A stretch of DNA of 64,000 nucleotides from Whitmania pigra (lineage: Eukaryota; Annelida; Clitellata; Hirudinida; Haemopidae): the NCBI GenBank assembly GCA_021613335.1, contig JAJTWR010000067.1, forward strand, positions 356,001 to 420,000, read 5' to 3'. The position numbers and the translations under genes were made by a program. This document shows, in pieces, positions 25,986 to 37,000 of this stretch. Below the pieces are notes generated by a model. The model was not told the origin of the DNA. It was given only the letters and a program-made list of their open reading frames with translations, and ran no database searches. The stretch's first letter is position 1; each line of letters opens with the position of its first letter.

Positions 25986-27729
25986 CACTCATCTATCCAT
26001 ATCTATCATACTGCCGCATTGTTTGAGCTTCAAATTACACTACAAGACTAAAATCTTTTCACATATTCCAAAAACGCTCTCTTTGTATCTACTTTAAAAT
26101 TCCTTCACTGTCATCTTCTACAAAAATTCTATTTTAAACATTTACCAAATAAATGACTTTTTGATTGTTTTCTTTGTGTATAAATATTCAACAAATCTAT
26201 TGCCTCATTCATTTAATAACTTTTTTAAACGTTCATCTGATATTCACTCATACTGTTTGCGGTCCGTCGACAAATACAGACCTGACGTTTCTCGTACCAT
26301 GCTCAAACATTTTCATTGAAGTGCTCTGGCCTTCGCATATTGTCTTCGATTCCCATCACCGTTACTTCCTCTAAGTCGATATCTATTTTCAAACTTATTT
26401 ACAATCATATATTTTTACTAAATAAAATCATCTCATGCGGCTTTTCTGAAGTCCGACCTGTATGTAATTACTTAACAAATGTATTACTGATATGAGGAGA
26501 TATGTAAGCAGTTTATATAAAATTTAAACAATTAAGTCCAAATCATCTCAGTTATGCAACGGACTATAATAAAATAAATAAATTTAAACAATTTAGTACA
26601 AGTTCAGCTGCCCTATTACAAGGGGTGTGTAAATTCAAGCCATGCTAGTGATGTACAAAGCCGTGATATGACCGTCGTCAAATGTCTTCAAAGGTGTGAT
26701 GAAAGTTACTTCGCGACGTTAAAAGTAATCTTTTGAATGCAAAATCTTTTTAAAATTCTATTACTCATGCTTATTTACATTATATTCATAACGGAAATTT
26801 ATATCAAAGCACTTTCAAATCTAAAACTAATGAACCGAATAGACTTTTAAAGACTCTCTCTGAACATAATTAGCATTATCACTTTATTCAAAAGAATGGC
26901 AATTCCTGTGCCTGCGTGAATGACAATTCCACGTTTAAGGTTGTAAGTTTTGAATTTTGCAACATTGCATGTCTTGGGGATCCAAATAGTAACTGCGGTG
27001 GAGCTAATCACTGGTCTGTGTATGGAAGTAAGTAGCAGAATGACACCATAACGTAATTATTTTTAAATCACTTTTTGTTTACGTGGAAAATTCAGCTTGT
27101 TTCAAAACTAATCCACCGATCCTGGAATGAATATGGAGTTTGTGAAGGTGGTTGTGAAGAGAATTACTACGGTGAACATTGCATCGAGAGAAGTAACCTG
27201 TTATATTACTTTATTTTAAGAAATTGTTTTGAGAGACAGAAACTCGATATTCTACATTAGACGCTTATGGCGCTCTACAAATTCACATTATTAACGAATG
27301 TAACGATAATGCGGTAATACTTAAAGAAAATTAATTTGCTATAAAATAAAACCGACTTAATATGGCTTTAGTACCAGACCTTGAAATTGATAGCTGTATT
27401 CGTTCGGATCTATGTCAATCTGAGAAGAACACCGAGTGCCTTTACAACTCAATAAGGCGATCACACGATTGCGTTTGCGTCAACGGTTATTGGGATGTAG
27501 AGAAAAGTAGTCTTTGTGTGGGTAATTCCGTTGTTTTTTAAACGTTATTTAAATTATTTTGAAAGCAAAACTTTATTTATGTTCAATTAACATTTATTCA
27601 CCGAGTTTATTAATTTTTCAATGCCTAACATTACTATTGATTACTTATAATTAGTTTGTTTATTATCGTCACATAATCAAAATATAATTTTTTTAAATAA
27701 TGCTTAATATTGGTGACATGATATTTATG

Positions 27730-28480
27730 CAGTGATGGGTAGTTACTAACTATAAGTAGTTAACTACTAGTTAATAACTATTTTAAAGTAGTTAGGAAGT
27801 AGTTAATAACTACTCTTAAAAATGTAGTTAAAAAATAGTAGTTAACTACTTTTAAAGTAGTTATTAACTACAGTTAAAAGTTAAAAAAAACTACAGTTAA
27901 AAAGTAGTTAACTATTTGTAGTTAATAACTACAAACTATAAAAAAAATTTAAAATAAAATGAATAAAAATAATTTTTTCCAATTTTACAATTTGGTACAT
28001 CACTTTATAAGCATAGTTTCTTAGTTTTAAACTTTTGCTTAATACCGCCATTTCTCGCTTCTGAATTATTACTCTTGGTAGGCGTATTCTGAAAACGTTT
28101 TATATAAATGGCTCAGAACAGTGAATATGATGATTTATTTGACTATATGGAAAGTGTACCAAACTCTTGTGATAATGAGGTAGCTGAACAGCTTAATGAT
28201 TATTTATCAAACTCCGCAAGAGTTGGTTTTTGATTAATTTAGACAATAAAATTTTGTTGAAAATGTTACACTAGTGTAAATAAATATGCTAATAATTATG
28301 TCTTGTTCAGTTGTCCAGAAAATTAATTTTATCAAATGTCAACGGAAAAGTAGTTAAAAAAGTAGTTAAAAAGTAGTTAACTACTATGCAAGTAGTTAAG
28401 GAGTAGTTAGTAACTACTTATTTAAAAAATAGTTAAAAATAGTTACTAACTACTTTTTAAGTAGTTAAAGCCCATCACTG
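27730..28480. mobile_element. 751-bp non-autonomous hAT-like element
   Basis: It begins CAGTGATGGG and ends CCCATCACTG, flanked by a perfect 8-bp duplication TATTTATG (27722-27729 and 28481-28488). Both arms are dense arrays of the palindromic word TAGTTAACTA and GTAGTTA variants. The core (about 28108-28233) keeps a short open frame starting MAQNSEYDDLFDYME, of unknown meaning, possibly a transposase relic. It lies in the last recognisable intron of pseudogene copy 4. Confidence 0.88.
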
Positions 28481-28686
28481 TATTTATGTATCACAAAATA
28501 ATTATTTCCAGATATTGACGAATGCATATTTGATTCATGTTTTGAAAATTCTTCAACATGCGAAAACAGTGTTTTTTCTTATAATTGCAAATGTAAAACA
28601 GGTTTCCAATTAAATGGATTGATTTGCCAAGGTAAAAATAGAATAAGCTCTCGAGAACGACCTCATATTGTTTTCGTTTACGTTTT

Positions 28687-29590
28687 CGGCGCAAAAAAAT
28701 CGACATTTGGTCATTTACGGTATAGTCTGTCTTAACGCTCCCTAGATATAAAAGCGCCTTTAGCCGAGCAGGAAGCTCATAAGAAACTAAGTATGTAGAT
28801 CAGAGGTTCCAAAACTTTTCTATATCTCGCTCTACCCAAGTAATATAAGTAATATCTCACAAAAACAAGAAATTATAATGAATTTGAGCAACATATATAT
28901 TTAAGCTAATTTTTGAATAACATAAAAAAAACATAAAGAAAAAACAAAAAAAAGACTGTTAGAACAAAGTCAAATACAAATTGTACACAAACATTAAGTT
29001 TTTTATTCAGCGTAAGTCAGTCATTTCAGCATTTTCCAAGGAGCAAACCCTCGCACAACTTCTTCTCAAATATTGGATATATCTAATCAATATTTTGTAT
29101 TTCCCTATTGTATAGACCACTGTTTGTTGTATCAAAATATAAAACTTTTTGCGATACTTTGGTGGGAAGTGCTTACTGAGTTCATTTGATCTGACCCTAA
29201 TGAATTAGAAGGGATAGCCTTCGTTGCATAACCGGATTTAGGATGAATTGTTAAATAATCTCAACAAACCTTTTACTACAAAATAATATTTAAAATTATA
29301 TAGAAGCAAAATATGATTGAAATAACGTATTCATGTTCTTGATCAAACCGGAAAACTATAAAAAAATGATTTTTAAATATTATTACAATTTACAATTTAT
29401 TTACATTATTTTTTGAGTGCACAAAATGATCCCATAGGGATGTGTAGGCACTGCAACAAGCAAATCCGACAATTTAGTTCTTCCAATTGAGTGAGCGGGA
29501 TAAAAATAAACGAGGAAAAGAAAATGTTGCAGACAAAAAATTAATTCAAATATACATAAGACCGTCGGAAAAGATAAGTTTTAAGTAGTG
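28687..29590. other. Spacer after pseudogene copy 4
   Basis: AT-rich DNA. It starts with the possible decayed cytoplasmic-tail exon (28687-28735). At 28801 there is a CAGAGGTTCCAAAAC sequence resembling one end of an hAT MITE, but I found no partner. No other feature was recognised. Confidence 0.35.
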
Positions 29591-32500
29591 GTTTAAAAAG
29601 TGCTATTGTCAGAGCAGAACGGATTTCGGTGAGAAGAAAATTCTATTTCCTGGGCCCGCAGAAATAGAACGACCTGTCTGCCTGCCTGACTATCCGGGAC
29701 CTAGGCCCAACAAGAGTTGCTGGAGTACCAGAGGGAAGCCCTGCCGGGGCCAGATGATGAGCCTGTCAGAAGTTCTGTGAGGTGCTGAGCAGCGTTGCCT
29801 GTAGCGGCCTTGCAGACTAGAAGGAGGATTTTTGGAGGTGATTTTGTCCTTATTTTTCAGTCAATGGTAGCTTCTCAGGAGAGGAGTGATGTGATCGGAA
29901 GATCTTCCACCACAAATGAGCCTCGCCGCCGCTTGAAGAGTCTGGCAATTGGTGACCCGTCATAACAGCCCGGCGACAGAATAGCCCCGACAAAACAGCC
30001 CCGTCAAAATAGCCCGGCGTCAAAATAGCTCAAGACAAAACAGCCCCGACAAAACCGCCCCGACAAATCAGCCCCGTCGAAACAGCCCGGAGTCAAAATA
30101 TCCCGAGACAAAATAGCCCCGTCAAAATGGCCCCGTCAAAATAGCCCCGACAAAATAGCCCGACGGCAAAATAGCCCAGGACAAAACAACCCGGCGACAA
30201 AATAGCCCGGCTACAAAATAGCCCCGTCAAAATAGCCCCATGATAACTCCATGTCAAAGTATTTTTAAAAAATGTTGTAAAACTGAATCAAAATTTAATT
30301 CGAAATTAGTGACTTGAATGCTTTGACCGTTTTGAGTATTGTTTGTTGTTATTATTGTTCTCCAGAAGTTTAATTTGCATAGTTTTGCTTATTCAAATTT
30401 GTATCTGGCTTACAAATTTGTGTTGACATTATCCTCATCACAAGTTGCTTGTGAGAGGTCGTTTTCAAAATTGAAATACGTTTTGAACAGATTAAGAAAT
30501 TTTCTAAACCAGTCAATTCTACGATCATTCATGCTGATGTCTTGTGAGAAAGACCAAGAATCAATAACAATGAAATCATTGATGTTTTAGCATCGACTAG
30601 TGAAACGATGAAAAAGCTGTTATATTAGTTAATAGTGAATAGAAATTTTAGACTCTAGTGTTTCTTATGTTTAAGTTGATCAAAGTAGGAGTTAAATAAA
30701 ATTTCCCGGGCCGGTTTTTTAAGCCAGTCCGACCCTGATGTTTTCACGGGGCTGTTTTGTCGGGGCTATTTTGTCGCCGGGTTGTTTTGTCCTGGGCTAT
30801 TTTGTCGCCGGGCTATTTTGTCGGGGCTATTTTTGACGGGGCTATTTCGACGGGATTTTTCCGTCCTGGGCTATTTTGACGACGGGCTGTTTCGACGGGG
30901 CTGTTTTGTCGGGGCGGTTTTGTCGGGGCTGTTTTGTCTTGAGCTATTTTGACGCCGGGCTATTTTGACGGGGCTGTTTTGTCGGGGCTATTCTGTCGCC
31001 GGGCTGTTATGACGGGGTGCCCTGGCAATTAACATTGGCAAGAATCGAATTGCAGTAATCAAGCTTTGTGAGGATGAGCTGGTCTGTGAGGGAAATATAA
31101 ATTTGATGTGATGCGAATGGTTTAGCCTCCTTAAGAGGCAAAGCCTGGCTTAACTGCTTGCAGCAACCCAATTTACGTAAAGATTCATAGTGTGTCAAGA
31201 AGGACTGATGGTAACACCTGCCAGTTCTAATCAAGGAGCTAATGCGGATGCATCTAGCAGAAGCCCTGTGGAAAGCCAAATTGAATGTTCTGTATAACAT
31301 TGCGGATGAAGACATTTTGTTTGACCTCTTCCTGAGTTGTATATCCTAAACCAAACTGCAAATGTTTTCTACAGTCTGGTGATGAGGATGTCGTGATCTA
31401 CAGTGTCAAACGCTGAGGACAGGTCGAGAAGGAGAAGGAGGGTTACCTAAACCAGTGTCCAGTGCTATTCTGATGTCAGACAAGACTCTAAGTCAGCAGT
31501 TTCCGTGGAGTGATGCGGGCTATATTCTGAATGCGTCTTGGGGAGTAACGCATTGTTGCTGAGATGAGTAAAAATGAGAAGAAGAATGAGGCGTTCCAGA
31601 AGTTTTTGAGAGTATGCTGAGATTGGAAATTAGTCTGTAAAATGAAGGTAGTTGTGGGTCAAGAGTATAATTTGTAAGTATGGGTCGAACTTGGAATAAC
31701 AATTAATTTATAAAGCGCCATGAGCATAGCGTCAGAAGCCCCTTGTGTCTTCGATGTCTCATGAAGTCCTGAAGAGGTGAGTCTTCAAGTGATGCTTGAA
31801 GAGCTCCAGGAATGGTTGACGGAGGGAGAGAGTCTGTTCCAGAAAGATGGAGACACGCATGAGAAGCCTCTGTTTGGGAGGGATGATCTACGTACCGATT
31901 GGTGAAGTTAAGTGGTGGAAGATGAACGAAGACCAGGTGTTTGGTCTAATCAATGGCGATCTATTAGGTGATGGAGATAAGGTGAAGTAGATGTCGCTAG
32001 AGTGTGATATGCCATGAGGGCGATTTTGAAGGTGATACGACTATGGGTACCGATTGCTTCGGGTAGTACATGCTATTGAGGATAGGGTTGAAAAGAGCAA
32101 GCTTGGCAAGCTTATTTTGGACACGTTGCAAAGAATGAATTAAAGAAGCAGATGTGCCGTAAAAAAGATAATTATAATAGTCTCAACGAAAACGAACGAG
32201 GCAGCGTGGAAGGGTAGAAGATGTTTCAACGGAAAATAGCGTAGGGATGTGCCGTATCACCCATATGAGGTGATTGCAAGATTTGACAATAGAAACGGAA
32301 TGTTCTTTAAAGGTGAGGTGTAAATCAAAAATAACACCGAGAAGCTTAAGAGTAGTATAGGAAGAAAGGAGGGTACCAGCAACGATCATAGAAAGAGGAG
32401 GAAACATAGTTTCAATCATTGATGGCATTTGTGCACTTTCTCAGATTTTCGAGTTGATCTGGGATACTATGGCTGGAGAGGATAAAGAAAAGACTTGTGT

Positions 32501-33330
32501 CATCTGACTATTGATGGAAGGATATATTGAAGTTATGAATAACGTTAGACAAAGGTGAAGTATAGGTTGTGAAAAGCAAAGGTCCCAAGACAGAGCCTTG
32601 AGGAAAAAGTTCAAATGGGGAGAAGAGTGATCGCCGAGTTTGATATATTGGGTTCTGTTGGAAAGGTAAGGTTGTAGTCAGGAAAGCGCAAGGCAATTCC
32701 AAAGTCAAGCTGAAGTCTCTCCAACAGTATCTGGTGGTTGATGGTATCATAGGCAGCCGAGAGGTCGAGGTCGACCATCACGGCGCAATTTCCCCTCCTA
32801 GATGTCAGTGAGATTGTTGAAGATGTGTGAAAGAGCTGTTTCTGTAGAAAAACCAGGTCTGTAGGCCAATTGGAATGAAGAGAAATTAGAGGTTGCTGTG
32901 ATATGAGGGCGAATTTTGGACAGAATAAGTCTTTCAAGCAGTTTCGACATAGTAGATAAGTCTTTAATTGGCAGGTGAGCTTGGATCGAGGCTGGGCGAG
33001 TGCCAGTGCTGAAAGAAAGGTTTGCTAGTTTAGAGAGAATTGGGGATAGAGTTAGAACGTGTTTCTTGAGGAGTGTGGAGAGTATCGAGATTTGTTTTAG
33101 CCCAATGAGCGAATATCCTTGAGAACCTCTTTCGAAGAATTACATGATTGCAATTGGAAAGATGAGATGGTTGATGAGGCGAGGGTGTTGGCGAGTGATT
33201 CTGTTGATCTTCGAGATAAAAAAAGAGTTAAAAGAATTAACCAAGTTTCGAGCACTCATCGTCGGTATAACAGACTTGAGTTCTTCCTTGAAATAGGATC
33301 GAGCAACGGCCCTGATATTACTCTCTAGCC
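29590..33330 (-). mobile_element. Two tandem CR1/L2-like LINE remnants
   Basis: On the minus strand, copy one (about 33330-31720) shows RT motifs: VMVDLDLSAAYDTINH, then PQGSVLGPLLFTTY, then YADDTQ and LLGVIFD, and a 3' domain with SLQRVQNKLAKL. A second copy (about 31700-29590) begins again inside RT (NYTLDPQLPSFYRLISN) and ends with LTKLDYCNSILAN, then, after an inserted element, AAARLICGGRSSDHITPLLR. Both copies have stops and deletions. The second copy is split by the TIR element at 29951-31022. Confidence 0.8.
29951..31022. mobile_element. 1.07-kb TIR element with repeat-built arms
   Basis: The perfect 8-bp duplication TGGCAATT lies at 29943-29950 and 31023-31030, in the middle of LINE codons that continue on both sides. 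The left arm (about 29951-30240) and right arm (about 30735-31022) are long inverted repeats built from 14-16-bp units such as GACAAAATAGCCCC and GTCAAAACAGCCCC. Between them, at 30339-30590, an 83-codon + strand frame encodes the end of an hAT transposase (SSSQVACERSFSKLKY, then LRNFLNQSILRSFMLM). It is therefore a deletion derivative of an hAT-like element. Confidence 0.88.
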
Positions 33331-33364
33331 ACCTTTCTCCGTCGTAGCGCAGAAACGTGGTATT

Positions 33365-33735
<371 letters not shown>

Positions 33736-34089
33736 TCAGCATCAAACCAAGGTTGCTTGTATTTGCAAAGGCGAGTAGCCGTCACCGTTAGGAATGTGTT
33801 TAATGCGGCAGTGAGGGTTGATTCGAAGAAATCAGTCATTTGGTCAACATTCATGGAAGACCAGCCGACTCAGAGAGGACAGAGGAAACTGTTCCAAGCC
33901 AATAAAACAACATTTCTACTAATTTTAGTTAGTTTATTAATTCATTAGGAACTAAGTTATTTATCAAGTGTTATTTTTGTCACATCGCATTATTAATACT
34001 AATTTACTGCGCAGCAGTTATTTTTCTCTTAAATATTTGAACAATGACGCCATATTTTGTAAACAATGTTAGTGGTCGAGTGACTAGTG

Positions 34090-37000
34090 ATGATTCTAAT
34101 TATCGTCTTGTTGTCTTTAATGAAAGGTGTTTAATGAAATAAATGAATAATTTGAAGCAGTAAACTCATATTTTGCTCGTTAAATTTTCTTCTTTTTTTT
34201 TACTCTCTAGAAACTGTTGAGACTTCGAAGGCACGCAATTTTGCTCAGAGAGCTGCAGCACTAATTTGTAACTCAACATCTGCTTCAAAACATATTTATG
34301 ATAACGACTTGTATCAAGTGGTTGAAACTATCGGAACTACCTGCAAAGATACACATATTCGTTTGATTTTCTTTTTGGGTTATTACGTGCATTACGCGGT
34401 CATATTTGGAGGAGAATCCGTCCAAGAAAGTATTTTTTGATAATGTTTTCAGATTGAAATAACTTTCAAACATTTTTACTTGAGTGGTTTTATTGAATTA
34501 AACTTTTGAGCATGAGGAAGTAATATTTCTTTACGATCAAATATATATCGTATATGAACGATAATCTTTCCTAGTAAAACAAGGTCTCTTTATGGCTCTT
34601 AGATTTGTTTGGCTGGAATAACTACAAAAATTAGCTATTTATTTACTTTTGATAAAGATCTCCCTTTCCACATAATTTTTTTCGGAATTTAATTTCCGTA
34701 TTTTTTTCGGGTGAAGACAGTAAAGCCGTTTTCAAAGATGGTTTGAGAATAACAAAGCATACATCTTTTTTCTAACAATTAAGAGCATGGTTTGTTTACA
34801 AATTTTAAAATCTAATTAATCTACAAAAGTCAGTGGCTCGGCATTTTCTGAGAAACTCTTTGCTTTTAAAGTTTTCTCGTTATGTTTCGAAACATTTATA
34901 ATGTTCCGATTTCTAGTCCTTTCATTTAGGCATTAACGACATTTTAATATTTGTGTGATTGCAATGATATGAAAAATTATTTAATTATAAATTGTGAACA
35001 TTTATTTAAAATTATAAATAGAATTACATTAAACGTTAATTCTGCTTCATAGATAAGATACATTTGGGTGGCAACTTCCGCATCTACAAAAACCAAGAAG
35101 ATTGTGGTGAATACTTCAAAAGGAATGGGGCAGTTTTTCGGGGCATGAGGGTGAATTGTGAGTCAGCATACAATATGTGCAACAGCATCGACATTAAAAT
35201 GAAATCTCTTCCTTTTTATCTGGCTGAAATAGAAATTTACACTTTCGGTAACTGGGAAATCTTTAGTAATAATTCATCGTCAATCGCATAATATCATGAT
35301 TTAAATCAGCCTCAGGAAAACCAACCGATATTACAATTATCTACAAAGGTTGCTTCAGCGGTTTTGCAGCAAGTGGAATGCTAAATAGAAACATTAAAAC
35401 TTGTGCAAGTTATTGCGAGGAAAGGGGTTTTGTTTATTTTGCTTTCAAAGTTAGAAATTCATTTACTAGGCTTGCGTAAGAGTTAGAGATTAATTATTTT
35501 TTTAATTATTATAATCAGTTAATAATTATTTAGTCTTTACATAATAATTATTATTGCCATAACTGGTCAATTGCAATGATAAAGACATACAAAAAAACTT
35601 GCTGCTGAGGCATACAAAGTATAAAATTAAATTTCCTATTTTAGAAGCCAAAATGCGGCTAATTAAGCAGATTTTTAAATAACATCGATATCATCTAAGT
35701 ATGTATGACATCTTATTTTTAAAAACAATTTTTGTAAAAATAGAGTTTTTAAGAGTCCTTAGCTGCTGTGGCCAGGTCTCAGATATGAGTTTTAGGTAAT
35801 ATTTTTGGAAATAAGAATCTAGTACTTTTAAGAATGCCAAAGAATTTGTCTCTTTCGACAAAATTTTTCCCTAGATCATAACGGAGCCTCCTTCTTGTCG
35901 TCTGCCAAAACAGGTCTTCTTTTCCCTTCTTAAGTGGTGCCAATAATATTGGCAACCATCTGGTCCATCCAGATTAAATTTCATTTCATCAGAAAAAAAT
36001 TATTTGATCCCATCCCGATTCGAAGTCAACCATATCACTGGCCCATTTTATGTGCACCTTCTGAGATGCAGAGCCTTCAACCGTCTGTCATACCTGAATT
36101 TTTCACTGTTATTTAAATAATTGCAGACTGTCTTCTTACAGACATTCAATTTCAAGCTTGTTATAAGCTAGTTTACAAGGAGATTTGTTAAAAGCTTCTC
36201 AAATGAGTTTTCTTCGCATCTTTTGTTGGAGGTTTTGAGATCTCCCACTGACATATTTTGTTCCATAACCTTATAAAATTTAGGAACAACAAATTTACTT
36301 CTATTTAGTTGCTTGGCAATCTTTCTATGCAAAAATAATGTTTTGAAGGCCAGAAGTTTTCCCTTCTCTTCAGCTGTTAGTACACTCCTTCCACCTATAA
36401 TAAAAATATTATTTACTAAACTATCGACTAAAAATATTTTTTTTATAGTTTTGTAGTTTATAAATTATAATGTGGTTCTGTGGAAAAGCTTGTAAAAGTT
36501 TGCTAATAGATGTATCACTAAATTTTGAAAAACGCGTGCAACCTTTTTTCACGGTCTAAATAGGACATTTTGACGAATTTACCATCATCACTTGTTCAAT
36601 GAATAGGAAATTTGGCTTAAATGTATATAACAATTTACTTATAATTTCCAAATTTGGCTTTGATCAGTTCAATATTTATGTTATGCTACAATTAAGAGGC
36701 GCTTGTAACCTCGTTAGACGCACTGTAGTATGTGGAGGCACTTCTGGTAGGTGGTTTATTATCGTCCATTTCATGACTAGATAATTAGGATAGAGGCACT
36801 TCGTAATCGATCTACCATTTGTATAGCACCCCGACCCGAGGTCGCTCCCTGGCAGTGCAGGTTGGGTGGCTAACATGACTCATAACGAGTGTTGTTATTA
36901 TCACCGCACACAGGAACGCTACCCATTCGGCCAACCTGTGCGCATTGAACATTCGTTCGTTTGGAGGTCTTACAGAATTGTTATTATGCAACTACAACTT

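Larger units (their letters stand above)
23598..26430 (+). mobile_element. LINE (non-LTR retrotransposon) 3' part, interrupted
   Basis: The coding strand shows an RT segment with [20 protein letters not shown] and then FADDTNLL, followed by FLGV and a 3' region resuming after the insertions with YPYLSYCRIVWASNY and later KYSTNLLPHSF-like codons. Frames carry several stops, and the element ends in an AT-rich tail near 26430. Two DNA transposons (24128-24234 and 24266-25985) sit inside it. Removing them restores the LINE order, so they inserted later. It lies in the intron where copy 4 lost its WSC1 second exon. Confidence 0.8.
19858..28631 (+). pseudogene. Discoidin-WSC-WSC-EGF receptor, copy 4 (broken)
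   Basis: Recognisable exons: 19858-19891 (signal peptide), 19982-20188 and 20352-20555 (discoidin-like domain), 23083-23222 (first half of WSC1), 26597-26724 and 26895-27027 (WSC2), 27096-27192 (EGF-like), 27372-27521 (EGF), 28512-28631 (calcium-binding EGF). The second WSC1 exon, expected between 23223 and 26596, is absent; mobile DNA occupies that interval. The EGF-like exon is 97 bp instead of 132: against copy 6 it lacks 35 bp (from inside the codons before PCSKLFHCAR), which shifts the frame into a TGA. No transmembrane exon is visible after 28631. A segment at about 28687-28735 resembles a decayed tail exon (FGAKKS...), without an acceptor. WSC2 and the later EGF exons are otherwise intact, so inactivation looks recent. 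It is very similar to copy 6 around WSC2. Confidence 0.8.

Noticed and set aside
28801..28830. CAGAGGTTCCAAAAC as an hAT MITE end
   Set aside because: No inverted partner or duplication was found nearby.
29951..31022. CRISPR-like pattern of regularly repeated short units
   Set aside because: Units are contiguous and variable, arranged as inverted arms with an 8-bp target duplication in a eukaryotic LINE; this is a transposon, not a CRISPR array.
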